A stretch of DNA of 64,000 nt from Paenibacillus hamazuiensis (GTDB lineage: Bacteria; Bacillota; Bacilli; Paenibacillales; NBRC-103111), in NCBI RefSeq assembly GCF_023276405.1, contig NZ_JALRMO010000001.1:4154001-4218000 (forward strand), read 5' to 3'. Positions 1-11,737 of this stretch are shown in pieces (position 1 is the first letter of the stretch; each line of letters opens with the position of its first letter). Under the pieces are notes generated by a model. It was not told where the DNA came from. It made no database searches and worked only from the letters and a program-made list of their open reading frames with translations. Position numbers and translations under genes: made by a program.

Positions 1-2
1 AG

Positions 3-269
3 CTCGTCATTGCGTCCGGCAACATCACGGTCCGTGCGGATGTCGCAAAAGATCCGGAATATACGAAAATGCCGTTTAACGATATTGCCACGCAATATTT
101 GCAAAACGCCGAATTCAGACCGGCCCGGGACAAATACCCCGAGGTGTCCACGCAAATTCAGACGATGGTGGAAGCGGTGGCGACGGGTACATCCCCGGCC
201 GACGCGCAGAAAAAATACCAGCAGGACGTCACGAGAATTGTCGGGGAAAACAACGTCATCGTGAAGTAA
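3..269 (+). CDS. Sugar ABC importer substrate-binding protein, C-terminal end (partial)
   Basis: The open frame enters from the left edge and gives 88 residues ending ...GENNVIVK. The amphipathic C-terminal helix (VSTQIQTMVEAVATG, then SPADAQKKYQQDV) is the usual end of CUT1-family extracellular sugar-binding proteins. These are lipoproteins that deliver an oligosaccharide to a membrane permease pair. The two permease genes follow 17 and 19 bases apart in the same direction, as in a MalEFG-type operon. The N-terminus, lipobox and sugar-binding cleft lie outside the window, so the substrate cannot be judged. Confidence 0.85.
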   Translation, partial: LVIASGNITVRADVAKDPEYTKMPFNDIATQYLQNAEFRPARDKYPEVSTQIQTMVEAVATGTSPADAQKKYQQDVTRIVGENNVIVK

Positions 270-286
270 TGGAAGGAGCACGATAA

Positions 287-1177
287 ATGAGTAGTGCGGC
301 AATCCCTCTTTCGTCCGGAAAAAGAAAACATCCGACATGGATTTATTATTTATTTCCATCGGTAGCCGTCATGCTTGTCTTTTTTGTGTATCCCATCCTG
401 CTCACGTTTTTTTATTCGTTCACGAACCTGGCTTTAACCGGCGAATCCGCCAAGGAACTCAAGTTCGTCGGCCTGGACAATTACATCCGCATGTTTGCGG
501 ACCCGAGCGTGAAAATCAGCATCTGGAATACGCTTGTCTTTCTGTTCGGCTCCGCCGTCGTCGGCCAACAGGTGCTCGGATTTATTATCGCCATCCTGAT
601 GAAGCATAAAAACAAAACGTTTCGGAGGGCGATCGGAACCGTCGTTTTGGCCGGCTGGGTAACGCCGGAAATCGTTTGCGCGCTGTGCCTGTACAGCTTT
701 TTCGCCGATGAGGGCACGCTGAACGCACTGCTTGCCTTTTTCGGCATACACACGGTCGCCTGGCTGTATACCGTTCCCATGCTGACGATTATTTTGGCCA
801 ACATTTGGCACGGCACGGCCTTTTCCATGCTCGTGTTTCAGGCGGCGCTGGACGATGTGCCGCAGGAAATCGAAGAAGCGGCGCTGGTGGACGGGGCGTC
901 AAAATGGAAAATTTTAACAACCATCATCCTGCCTTATATCAAGGGAACCATTACGACCAATATGATGCTCGTTACGCTGCAGACGTTGGGGGTGTTCGGA
1001 CTCATCTATGCGATGACCGGCGGGGGCCCGGGAACGGCAACGACTACCCTGCCCATCTTTATGTATAACCAGGCGTTTGTCAATTACCAGCTCGGGTACG
1101 GTACGGCGATATCGCTGCTGCTGCTGCTGATGGGCGTTGTGCTCAGCTTGTTCTATATCCGCTCTTTGAAAGAGTAA
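287..1177 (+). CDS. Sugar ABC transporter permease, MalF type
   Basis: This 296-residue inner-membrane permease has about six hydrophobic segments. The cytoplasmic coupling motif EEAALVDGASKWKI lies near residue 200 and contacts the shared ATPase. The start is ATG after GGAAGGAGCACGATAA, a good ribosome site 17 bases behind the binding-protein gene. With the following gene it forms the channel of a CUT1 importer. No ATP-binding gene is adjacent, which is normal for Bacillota, where one MsmX-type ATPase serves many importers (family knowledge). Substrate unknown. Confidence 0.92.
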   Translation: MSSAAIPLSSGKRKHPTWIYYLFPSVAVMLVFFVYPILLTFFYSFTNLALTGESAKELKFVGLDNYIRMFADPSVKISIWNTLVFLFGSAVVGQQVLGFIIAILMKHKNKTFRRAIGTVVLAGWVTPEIVCALCLYSFFADEGTLNALLAFFGIHTVAWLYTVPMLTIILANIWHGTAFSMLVFQAALDDVPQEIEEAALVDGASKWKILTTIILPYIKGTITTNMMLVTLQTLGVFGLIYAMTGGGPGTATTTLPIFMYNQAFVNYQLGYGTAISLLLLLMGVVLSLFYIRSLKE

Positions 1178-1196
1178 AACTGCGAGGAGACGACGT

Positions 1197-2030
1197 ATGA
1201 CTGCGAACCAGCGTAAAATCATTTACCGCATCCTGCCTTACGCCATGCTTATGTTCATCGGGATATGTTTCCTGCTGCCGCTGCTCTGGGTTCTTGTTGC
1301 GTCCGTCGATCCCAACGCGATGCAATCGCTTAAGCTGCCAGGCTCCGTGACGATCAACAACTACGCGGAAGTGATCGCCAGCCGGCCCAATCAGCGCGCG
1401 TTTCTGATCGGTTTGATCATGTCGCTCGGCCAGGCCGCTCTCGTCGTTCTTTTGGGTTTGCTTGCGGCTTATCCTTTATCGCGTTATCAGCTGAAATACA
1501 AGAAGCCGTTTATGCTGACCATCCTGTTCATGACTTCGCTGCCCATCACGGCCGTCATGGTTCCGGTGTATCAGCTGTTTCTGAGCATCAAGCTATACGA
1601 CAATATCGCCGGCGTAATTTTATTTCATGTCGCCTCGTCGATGCCCTACGGCATCTGGATGCTCAAAAATTTTATGGACTCGGTGCCAAGCGACATGGAG
1701 GAGGCCGCCTGGGTCGACGGGGCCTCCGTCTTTACCGGCATACGCAAGATCGTGGCGCCGTTGATGGTGCCGGGCATATGTACGGTGGCCATCTTTACGT
1801 TTTCCGGAAGCTGGGGCAATTTCTTCGTTCCTTATATTCTTTTGAACACGCCCGAGAAATTCCCGGCGGCGCTCAAGCTGTATCAGTTTTTCGGGCAATA
1901 CGGCATGGTCGATTACGGCAAATTGGCGGCATTTTCCGTGCTTTATGCCATCCCGTCGGTCGTGCTCTATATGCTGTCCCAGCAATTTATGTCCAAAGGC
2001 TTCGGCCTGCAGGGCGGAACCAAGGGGTAA
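1197..2030 (+). CDS. Sugar ABC transporter permease, MalG type
   Basis: This 277-residue inner-membrane permease is the partner of the preceding gene. It has six predicted membrane segments, the coupling motif EEAAWVDGASVF near residue 165, and the MalG-family C-terminus ending GLQGGTKG. It starts at ATG 19 bases downstream of the MalF-type gene, behind GCGAGGAG. It ends the operon: a strong hairpin follows at 2066-2114 and the next gene is convergent. Confidence 0.92.
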   Translation: MTANQRKIIYRILPYAMLMFIGICFLLPLLWVLVASVDPNAMQSLKLPGSVTINNYAEVIASRPNQRAFLIGLIMSLGQAALVVLLGLLAAYPLSRYQLKYKKPFMLTILFMTSLPITAVMVPVYQLFLSIKLYDNIAGVILFHVASSMPYGIWMLKNFMDSVPSDMEEAAWVDGASVFTGIRKIVAPLMVPGICTVAIFTFSGSWGNFFVPYILLNTPEKFPAALKLYQFFGQYGMVDYGKLAAFSVLYAIPSVVLYMLSQQFMSKGFGLQGGTKG

Positions 2031-2065
2031 GAGGCGGAAGGTTCAAACCGTTGTCGGAACACAAA

Positions 2066-2114
2066 AAAGATCGCCAGGCGCCCTGCCGAAACAGGCGGTG
2101 TCTTGGCGATCTTT
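2066..2114. terminator. Bidirectional intrinsic terminator
   Basis: The arms AAAGATCGCCA (2066-2076) and TGGCGATCTTT (2104-2114) are perfectly complementary, with additional pairing inside the loop. On the minus strand the hairpin is followed by a run of six T. It lies between two convergent permease operons and can serve both. Confidence 0.85.
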
Positions 2115-2152
2115 GCCGTTTGCGGCGTCCGCTTCCCGATCCCCCGCTTCGC

Positions 2153-3019
2153 TCAACCTTTGACGGAGCCTTCGGTAAGGCCGGAAATCAGCTGCTTCTG
2201 GAACACGAGTACAATGATTAAAAGCGGAACCACGCTGATTACGGAGCCGGCCATAATCAAATGGTACGGAGTGTTGTTGCTGTCCTCCAGCGCCTTCAGG
2301 GCAACGGCGAGCGTCATGTTTTCCTTGGAGCGCAGGATGATGACCGGCCATAAAAAGTTGTTCCACTGCTTCACAAACAAAATAATCCCGAGTGCGGCGA
2401 ACGCCGATTTCAAGTTGGGCAGGATGATTTTGCGGAACAGCTTGAATTCGGAGCAGCCGTCGATTCTGGCGGCTTCCATCATTTCGTCCGGAAGGGACGC
2501 GCAATACTGCCTCATGAAAAAGATGCCGAAGGCGTTCGCCAGATCCGGGAGAATGACGCCCCATATGTTGTCGATCAGATGAAGCTGCTTGTAAATGACG
2601 AACAGCGGAATCATCGTCGCTTCGTGCGGAATCATCAGCGAAGCGAGCACAAACATAAACAGCACGTTTTTGCCGCGAAAATGATATTTGGCGAACGCAA
2701 AGCCCCCCAGGCCGCATAACAGCAGCGCCGCTGCCGTGAAAACGGAGGACAACAGCAAACTGTTCCAGGCAATGGTTCCGAACCCGCGGTTTACAAACAG
2801 CTCCGCGAAGTTCCCCCACTGCAAGGTCCGGGGAATCCAGATCGGAGGATTTGTGAAGATTTCGCTAATCTGCTTTAATGACGAGCTAAGCAGCCAAAAG
2901 AGCGGAACCAGCATGAAGAAGGCTACGACAACCAAGCCCAAAAAAACGGCCGCCGGCAGCCAGCGCGCTCCCCTGCCGGTTCCCGGCGCCGCATTGGAAG
3001 AATGTACGGTACTGGCCAA
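2153..3019 (-). CDS. Sugar ABC transporter permease, MalG type
   Basis: This 288-residue permease has a variable Pro/Gly-rich N-terminus, about six membrane helices from residue 20, the coupling motif MEAARIDGCSEFKL near residue 180 and the typical end GLTEGSVKG. It is the third gene of an operon (binding protein, MalF type, this gene) read leftwards and lies 18 bases after the MalF-type gene. The regulator, kinase and beta-galactosidase genes upstream on the same strand suggest a galactoside substrate; that is inference from neighbours only. Confidence 0.92.
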   Translation of the reverse strand: MASTVHSSNAAPGTGRGARWLPAAVFLGLVVVAFFMLVPLFWLLSSSLKQISEIFTNPPIWIPRTLQWGNFAELFVNRGFGTIAWNSLLLSSVFTAAALLLCGLGGFAFAKYHFRGKNVLFMFVLASLMIPHEATMIPLFVIYKQLHLIDNIWGVILPDLANAFGIFFMRQYCASLPDEMMEAARIDGCSEFKLFRKIILPNLKSAFAALGIILFVKQWNNFLWPVIILRSKENMTLAVALKALEDSNNTPYHLIMAGSVISVVPLLIIVLVFQKQLISGLTEGSVKG

Positions 3020-3037
3020 AACTGCTCCCGCCTTCCC

Positions 3038-3922
3038 TTAATGTTTATCGTCGAACAATCGCATTTGGATGAAGGAAATCGACATCATGAGAATGAAAAA
3101 ACAAACGGCAATCGCGGAGCCGTATCCGAAATGAAAACCTTCGAAGCTTTCGCTGTACAGCATCAGCACCGGCGTTAACGTCGAGCTTAACGGTCCGCCC
3201 TTGGTCAGGATAAAAGGCTCCGTAAACAAAGAAAACGTCCCTATCGTCGATAACACCGTGCAAAACAGCGCAATGCGCTTGACCAGCGGCACCGTAATCA
3301 GAAAAAAGCTTTTCACCTTCGAGGCGCCGTCCACATAAGCCGCTTCGTACAAATCTTTCGGGATGCTCTGCAGCCCGGTCAGCATAAGCAGCATGTTGTA
3401 GCCGAGCCAGCGGTACAAGACCATCAACGCCACGGAAATTCTCGCATACCAAGGGGACTCCAGCCAGGGGATCGGCTGGCCGATCCACCCGATATTCCTC
3501 AGCACGTTGTTGAGCAGCCCGTCCTGCGTATTAAAGATGAGCACAAAGACGAAGGACACCGCCACGACGGAAACGAAGTTGGGAACAAACAGCGCCATCC
3601 GGAAAAACCCTTTGCCTACCATCCAATTCGCATTGAGCAAGCTGGCGAGAACAAGCGCAAGAAACAGCATCAACGGCACGTATAACAAAAAGATGACCAC
3701 GCTGTTCCAAAGCGACAGCCAGAATCGGGAATCGGCAAACAGCGCCGCGTAGTTTTCCAGGCCGATAAAGGCTTTGGCCTTGGAACCGTTCCAATCGGTA
3801 AAGCTGATATATACCGAGTAGAAGGCCGGATATAGCGAAAACACCAAAAACAATAAAAAATAAGGCGAAATATATAAGTACGGAGCAAATTTAAGCTGCC
3901 ATTTCCAGCTCGACGCTCTCAT
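3038..3922 (-). CDS. Sugar ABC transporter permease, MalF type
   Basis: This 294-residue permease is the pair of the gene at 2153. I place the start at the internal ATG (3922, MRASSWKWQ) because GACAGGAGGAGAG lies seven bases before it; the frame is open 21 codons further, but that extension is highly charged and overlaps a terminator. The coupling motif YEAAYVDGASKVKS is present. It lies about 100 bases downstream of the binding-protein gene, with an intrinsic terminator between, so it is probably expressed at a lower level than that gene. Confidence 0.92.
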   Translation of the reverse strand: MRASSWKWQLKFAPYLYISPYFLLFLVFSLYPAFYSVYISFTDWNGSKAKAFIGLENYAALFADSRFWLSLWNSVVIFLLYVPLMLFLALVLASLLNANWMVGKGFFRMALFVPNFVSVVAVSFVFVLIFNTQDGLLNNVLRNIGWIGQPIPWLESPWYARISVALMVLYRWLGYNMLLMLTGLQSIPKDLYEAAYVDGASKVKSFFLITVPLVKRIALFCTVLSTIGTFSLFTEPFILTKGGPLSSTLTPVLMLYSESFEGFHFGYGSAIAVCFFILMMSISFIQMRLFDDKH

Positions 3923-3944
3923 GCGGTCTCTCCTCCTGTCGGGC

Positions 3945-4010
3945 AAAAAAACCGGGCATTCTCCATGAACTGCTGCCTCCAGCAATCGCTCGAATGAAGT
4001 GATGCCCGGT
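3945..4010 (-). terminator. Attenuating terminator between binding-protein and permease genes
   Basis: Read on the minus strand, ACCGGGCAT (4010-4002) pairs with ATGCCCGGT (3959-3951) and is followed by a run of T. It lies after the binding-protein gene and before the permease genes. Partial termination here would give much more binding protein than permease, a common arrangement in importer operons. Confidence 0.8.
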
Positions 4011-4024
4011 AATACTTACGATGT

Positions 4025-5365
4025 TTACTTTCTCTTCGTTTTTTGGCGAAGATCGTCGGCCATCGATTTCAAGGCCTTGTCCGTCGGCGCGTTATTCAGG
4101 AATACTTGCGCCCAAACGTCCGTCATCAGCTTGTTGGCCAGCGGGAAGTCCGAGCCGTAGGCAAGCGGGTAGGTCGACTTCAGCGAATCCGCGTATACTT
4201 TGCGAATCGGCTGTCCGTTAAAGTAAGCGGACGGCTCGTTGATCGCCGGATCGCTGTAAGCCGTGCTAAGCGCCGGGAACAGTCCTGCCTTGGTCATCAT
4301 CTTTACCTGCGACGATTCCTTGCCCAACATAAACTCGATAAATTTCCACGCCTCTTCCGGATGCTTGGAATTTTTGTTGATGGCCATATTGGAACCGCCT
4401 TGATTCGCTCCCGTGTACTTATCGTCTTTGGACCATTTCGGCATCATCGCGACCGACCATTTGCCTTTATCGTTCGGCGAATATTGGGTTTCGATGATCG
4501 CGTCATGCCACGAGCCTCCTACGACCGTGGCTATTTTGCCGTCCTTGATCGCATTGCCCCATGGGTCGGTATTGGCGCGGGCATCGTATACCAAACCTTC
4601 CTTTTGCATTTTGACGAGAAAATCGGCTACATTTTTCACTTCCGGCGAGTCGACGGTCACATTCCCCTGCTTGTCAAAATACCACAACCCGCGCTGCCAC
4701 ATCATGGACTCGAACATCCGGTTGCTGGAGTTCGTTTTGGAATCGCCGTACATCAACACGCCGGTTTTTTCCTTGATCAGCTTGGCGGCTTCGTAATAAT
4801 CTTCCCAGGTGCGGATTTTTTGCGAAACCTCCTGAGGGTCCGTCGGCAAGCCGGCTTTGGCGAAAATATCGTTGCGGTAAAACATCACGACAGGGCCGCT
4901 GTCCCACGGCATCGCGTAGATTTTGCCGTCTTTGGTGGCGTCCTCCCACTTGTAGGCGTTCATTTTGTCTTTATAGGGCTGTACGCGGGATGTGATATCG
5001 AGCAGGGAATCGATCTGCACCATCTGCGACAAATTCGTCGATTCGAGCGCGACGATATCCGGCAGCGCGTCTCCGGTGTTGGAGGAAACCAGGTACTTCT
5101 GGTACAAATCCGTCGATTTCATAAGCTGAAATTCGATATCGATGTTCGGATATTGCTTTTTAAAATCGTCCATGTTTAAATCCAGGCCCGTCTTCGCCGA
5201 TTCCCAAATCCAGACCACCAGCTTGACCTTCTCCGAAGAAGCCGCCGGCTTCGAGCCTTCGTTGCTTTTTCCCGCCTCGCCCGGATTCGAATTCGAGCAG
5301 GCGCTGACGATGAGCGATGCCGACATGCATGCCGCCACCGCCAAGGACCAACCTTTTTTCCTCAT
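4025..5365 (-). CDS. Extracellular sugar-binding lipoprotein (CUT1 family)
   Basis: This 446-residue protein has a lipoprotein signal with positive residues RKK, a hydrophobic stretch and the lipobox IVSAC, so Cys23 would be lipidated. The mature part has the SBP_bac_1 pattern: an early VKLVVWIWE strand, then a GDALPDIV motif, DGKIYAMPWD, and a late GGSNMAINKNSKHPEEAW segment. It captures a sugar outside the cell for the permeases at 2153 and 3038. The start has a good ribosome site (GGGAGGTT). It is first in its operon; regulator and kinase genes lie upstream on the same strand. Confidence 0.93.
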   Translation of the reverse strand: MRKKGWSLAVAACMSASLIVSACSNSNPGEAGKSNEGSKPAASSEKVKLVVWIWESAKTGLDLNMDDFKKQYPNIDIEFQLMKSTDLYQKYLVSSNTGDALPDIVALESTNLSQMVQIDSLLDITSRVQPYKDKMNAYKWEDATKDGKIYAMPWDSGPVVMFYRNDIFAKAGLPTDPQEVSQKIRTWEDYYEAAKLIKEKTGVLMYGDSKTNSSNRMFESMMWQRGLWYFDKQGNVTVDSPEVKNVADFLVKMQKEGLVYDARANTDPWGNAIKDGKIATVVGGSWHDAIIETQYSPNDKGKWSVAMMPKWSKDDKYTGANQGGSNMAINKNSKHPEEAWKFIEFMLGKESSQVKMMTKAGLFPALSTAYSDPAINEPSAYFNGQPIRKVYADSLKSTYPLAYGSDFPLANKLMTDVWAQVFLNNAPTDKALKSMADDLRQKTKRK

Positions 5366-5469
5366 GAATCTCTGAACCTCCCTTTTTTGATTACACCTTC
5401 ATCATAACTCCGTTGAAAGGGGTTTCACACAGACAGATGTTTGGAATCGGTGCACTTTTATTCGGAAAC

Positions 5470-5498
5470 AAAAAGAACGCCGCGTCCGGCACGGGCGT
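5470..5498 (-). terminator. Intrinsic terminator after the response-regulator gene
   Basis: On the minus strand, ACGCC (5498-5494) pairs with GGCGT (5481-5477), with an inner CGT/ACG stem, and TTCTTTTTG follows. It lies just downstream of the regulator stop codon and upstream of the binding-protein gene, separating the two transcripts. Confidence 0.7.
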
Positions 5499-5524
5499 CC
5501 CAGTATATTTGTTTGAACGAATCG

Positions 5525-6715
5525 TCATTTTGTTTGCGTACGGTATTGTCCCGGCGTCAGTGCCGCGCATTTCTTGAACCATTTGGAAAAATATTTGGTG
5601 TCGAAAATGCCGACCTTTTCGGCGATCTCTTCCGTCTTGAGCGAGGTTGCCCGAAGCAAATGTTGGGCCCGTTCCAGTTTGCGCTTGGAGATAAACGATA
5701 TCAGGCTTTCGCCCGTCATCTCTTTAAAAATCGTGCTGAAATAGCTGCGGCTCATTCCGATCTTGGCGGCAATCTCGGACGCTCTTAAGTCCAGGTGCAA
5801 ATGCTGCTCAATATAATCGATCGCCTGCAAAATCTCCTCTTTATGCGAATCTCCCTGCAGCACGGTATTCATTTCAATCAGCCTCAGCCTGTGCAGACGA
5901 TGAACGGCCGCAAGCCACTGGTCGGCACTTTGCACCATGCCCGATTTTCTCCAGACGATTCCCGGCCCGGCCATTTTCATCCGCACCAGCTCCTCGTCCG
6001 CCACATAAAGCGTCTCCGGCCGGCAAAGCCAAAATACCGAGCCGGTTTGCAGGCTTGAGGCTGCGGCAAACTCCTGCCGGCCGAACGAGGTCTCCATGCG
6101 CTGCGAAGCCGCATTCAGCACACTGCTTTCGGGCTGGGCGCCGGAGTAAATATGAATGACATACGCGCCCGCCGTCAGCGGCTTCCATTCTTTCTCGAGC
6201 CGCTGTTTTAGCGGCTGCAAAGCCGCCGGCGAGCTGCCGCAAAGCCAGTCGCCCAGCACATCGTCTTCAGGCTGAGCCGCTTGACCGCCGGCGGCATCGC
6301 GCTTCATTTCCTCGACAATCTCTTTTTTGACTTTTTCCAGACACTCGTCCAAAACCTTATCGTCAAGGCTCGTTTTTACGATATAATCCGAGATGCCCAC
6401 CTGGATGCCCTGCACCGCGTAGGTAAAGTCGCGATGGCAGCTTAAAAACAATATTTTCGTGCCGGGCCGCGCTTGTTTGATTTTCGCGGCCAATTCGACT
6501 CCGTCCATCTCGGGCATGACGACGTCGGTGATTACAAGCTGCGGCGAAAATTGCCGGAACTTCTCCCAGCCCAGACTGCCGTTGGGAGCGTCGGCCACGA
6601 CGGCCATGCCGTGTTTCTCCCAGTCCACCGTGAGGCGCAGCCCTTTTCGTACGAGCTGCTCGTCGTCGACGATCAATACTTTGATGAGGCTGTCGTTCAG
6701 ACCGTTTTGGGCCAT
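5525..6715 (-). CDS. Response regulator, YesN type (receiver plus AraC HTH)
   Basis: This 396-residue cytoplasmic regulator has an N-terminal receiver domain (residues about 10-130: acidic pair D17/D18, phosphorylation site D64 in ITDVVMPEMDG, conserved K114), a variable middle region and a C-terminal pair of AraC helix-turn-helix motifs (about 295-396, with IAAKIGMSRSYFS and the final KKCAALTPGQYR). It overlaps the kinase gene by 19 bases, so translation of the two is coupled. It probably activates the importer at 2153-5365 and the beta-galactosidase. Confidence 0.93.
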   Translation of the reverse strand: MAQNGLNDSLIKVLIVDDEQLVRKGLRLTVDWEKHGMAVVADAPNGSLGWEKFRQFSPQLVITDVVMPEMDGVELAAKIKQARPGTKILFLSCHRDFTYAVQGIQVGISDYIVKTSLDDKVLDECLEKVKKEIVEEMKRDAAGGQAAQPEDDVLGDWLCGSSPAALQPLKQRLEKEWKPLTAGAYVIHIYSGAQPESSVLNAASQRMETSFGRQEFAAASSLQTGSVFWLCRPETLYVADEELVRMKMAGPGIVWRKSGMVQSADQWLAAVHRLHRLRLIEMNTVLQGDSHKEEILQAIDYIEQHLHLDLRASEIAAKIGMSRSYFSTIFKEMTGESLISFISKRKLERAQHLLRATSLKTEEIAEKVGIFDTKYFSKWFKKCAALTPGQYRTQTK

Positions 6716-8394
6716 GTCATAATCACCTTCGTGCCTTGATTTCTTTGCGACTGTACCGTTATCCCGTAGCCGTCTCCAAAATGCAGCTTGAACCTCTCGT
6801 CTACATTCCGCATTCCGAGCCCTCCTTTTTTTCCGGGCACTTTTTGACCTTGCTCAATGTACTTCATATGTTCGGGTTTGATGCCCATGCCGTTATCCGC
6901 AATCTCGAGCCGGATCAGCCGTTCGGAGCCGGTAATGCGGATGTCGATATGTCCTTTACCGTCAACAAATCCGTGGAAGAAAATGTTTTCCAGCAGCGGC
7001 TGCAAAACCATGCGCGGAATCAAGCAATCCGCCAAATGGTCCTCGGCTTGCACGGCATAGGTGAATACATCCCCGTACCGGTACCTCTGAATCTCCATAT
7101 AGTTCAGGGCAACTTCCAGCTCCTTGTGAAAAGGCACCAGCACCTGCTGAATGTTGAAGCTCCCTTCCAATACGGCGATCAGGTGATGGAGCATTTTTTG
7201 AATATCGTCCTGTCCGGCCAGCCTCGCCTTCCATTGAATGGAATTGAGCGTATTGAACAGCAGATGGGGATTGATTTGATAGTGAAGCGTTTTCAACTCG
7301 GCTTCGCTTTTCAGCTTCTCCTTGAGACTGATTTCCTCGATAAGATCCCTGATTTGCCCGGTCATCCGGTTAAACGACTCGCTCAAAAAACCTAATTCAT
7401 CCTTCGTATAAACCGGGGTCCGAATGGACAGATCGCCTTCCCCGAACCTGCGTATGGATTGCGTGAGCTTTTGAATCGGTCTCGTAAACCGGAACGAGAA
7501 AAACCATCCGATCAACGCCCCGAATATAAGCGCCACAATCGCAATCCGCAGCGAATATTTCAGGATGACGCCGGAGGACTCGTAGAAGTCGTGATACGGG
7601 ATTCTCGCCTCCACCACCCAGTTTTCCGTCTCCAGGTTTTTCGACCATACGATATCGCTGGAGGAAGCCTCGTATCCGGAGGACGTTTGAATCAGCACGG
7701 CTCCATCCCGGTTGCGGATTTGCAAATGCGACCGGGTATCCGTTTCGAAGTCGCGTACCAGCTTCATGATCGCATCCGCTTTCATATCGATCAAAACTTT
7801 GCTGCCCGCCGGCAGACCGAACTGATTTTTAATCGGAACGATCAGGCTGATGACCTCGTTTACGGATGACGAAGCGCTGTAATAATCCGGCCTATGAATG
7901 ACCACTTGCCTGCCTCCGCCCGCTGAAACGCGATGCCAAAAAGACGAACTCAGCAGCTTGTCCGGATTGATGGCGTCGTTGCCGATCAGCCTCCCGGACG
8001 TCGTTACGATGTTCACGCTTAAAATGTTAGCGTTCTCCAAAGAGGCCAGCAGCCGTTTAAAGCTCTTCTCCTCCAAAAACTGACTGTATGTGCCCGGCGC
8101 CTCGTTTTCAATGACGATCGGCGACGATATCAAGTAGTTGAGAATATATCCCGTCACGCTGTCCATTTGCCTGAGGCTCGTGTCCAAATGAAGCTTTAAC
8201 TGCTCGACGGCGTACATCCCATAACTGCCGAACTGCGAATTTACGATTTGCGCCGATTTGTTGTACGAGAAATAACATAACGTGGCTACAGGCAATATCG
8301 CCACACATAAAAAAAACATAACCAGCTTGGCGTGTACGCTCTTCGTTATTTGCAGGCGGGACATCGCCCTGGATCGCAGCACGCGGTGGACCAT
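6697..8394 (-). CDS. Sensor histidine kinase, YesM type
   Basis: This 565-residue membrane kinase has a transmembrane helix near residues 20-42, a large extracytoplasmic sensor region, a second helix near 285-308, a HAMP linker (FRFTRPIQKLTQSIRRFGEG), the phospho-acceptor motif QINPHLLFNTLN of the His_kinase (YesM) family, and a C-terminal ATPase domain with IADNGMGIKPEH and KGGLGMRNV. The start is the first ATG, eight bases after AAGAAGG. It pairs with the overlapping regulator gene. The ligand is presumably a sugar related to the adjacent importer. Confidence 0.93.
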   Translation of the reverse strand: MVHRVLRSRAMSRLQITKSVHAKLVMFFLCVAILPVATLCYFSYNKSAQIVNSQFGSYGMYAVEQLKLHLDTSLRQMDSVTGYILNYLISSPIVIENEAPGTYSQFLEEKSFKRLLASLENANILSVNIVTTSGRLIGNDAINPDKLLSSSFWHRVSAGGGRQVVIHRPDYYSASSSVNEVISLIVPIKNQFGLPAGSKVLIDMKADAIMKLVRDFETDTRSHLQIRNRDGAVLIQTSSGYEASSSDIVWSKNLETENWVVEARIPYHDFYESSGVILKYSLRIAIVALIFGALIGWFFSFRFTRPIQKLTQSIRRFGEGDLSIRTPVYTKDELGFLSESFNRMTGQIRDLIEEISLKEKLKSEAELKTLHYQINPHLLFNTLNSIQWKARLAGQDDIQKMLHHLIAVLEGSFNIQQVLVPFHKELEVALNYMEIQRYRYGDVFTYAVQAEDHLADCLIPRMVLQPLLENIFFHGFVDGKGHIDIRITGSERLIRLEIADNGMGIKPEHMKYIEQGQKVPGKKGGLGMRNVDERFKLHFGDGYGITVQSQRNQGTKVIMTWPKTV

Positions 8395-8469
8395 AGGTTC
8401 AACCTTCTTATCGTTGATTTATTAACAGTATACACGAAAAAACGACATAATCCTACATTCCCCGCGGAC

Positions 8470-8501
8470 GGGGACGTCCCCTAAGCGGCGGCTTAGGGGA
8501 C
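8470..8501. repeat. Compact palindromic (REP-like) element or terminator
   Basis: GTCCCCTAAGC (8476-8486) and GCTTAGGGGAC (8491-8501) form a perfect 11-bp stem with a four-base loop. The left arm also overlaps the smaller palindrome GGGGACGTCCCC (8471-8482), so two alternative hairpins share sequence. There is no T run on either strand, which makes it look more like a REP/BIME-type palindrome than a plain terminator. It lies between the kinase start and the stop codon of the beta-galactosidase. Confidence 0.5.
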
Positions 8502-8516
8502 GCAAATGTGGAGCCC

Positions 8517-11543
<3,027 letters not shown>

Positions 11544-11562
11544 TCAATATGAAGGTGCTGTT

Positions 11563-11590
11563 ATTATACTTGTTCGGAAAAGGTTTTCAG
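11563..11590 (-). promoter_or_regulatory. Putative sigma-A promoter of the beta-galactosidase gene
   Basis: On the minus strand a perfect TATAAT (11568-11563) is preceded, 16 bases upstream, by CTGAAA (11590-11585), four of six to TTGACA. It lies about 32 bases ahead of the beta-galactosidase start codon. The weak -35 fits a promoter that needs an activator. Confidence 0.5.
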
Positions 11591-11690
11591 ACCGACATTT
11601 GTTTGGATTAAGTGCTTTTTTATTGCGGATGGCGGTCATGCTGCACTTTTGTTCGAAGCCGTCGTCGTTTTGTTCGATAGGATGCAGCTG

Positions 11691-11733
11691 AAAAAAAAAG
11701 CGCCATCCCTCAGCGGAATGACGCCATTTTTTT
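11691..11733 (-). terminator. Intrinsic terminator after the GH105 gene
   Basis: An imperfect hairpin (GCGCCATCC with GGAATGACGC, 11700-11725) is flanked by A runs on the left and T runs on the right. On the minus strand it ends in nine T. It sits just after the stop codon of the GH105 gene and closes that operon. Confidence 0.75.
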
Positions 11734-11737
11734 AATG

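Noticed and set aside
4043-5179. A 378-codon open frame on the plus strand
   Set aside because: Antisense of the sugar-binding lipoprotein gene, with no recognisable features.
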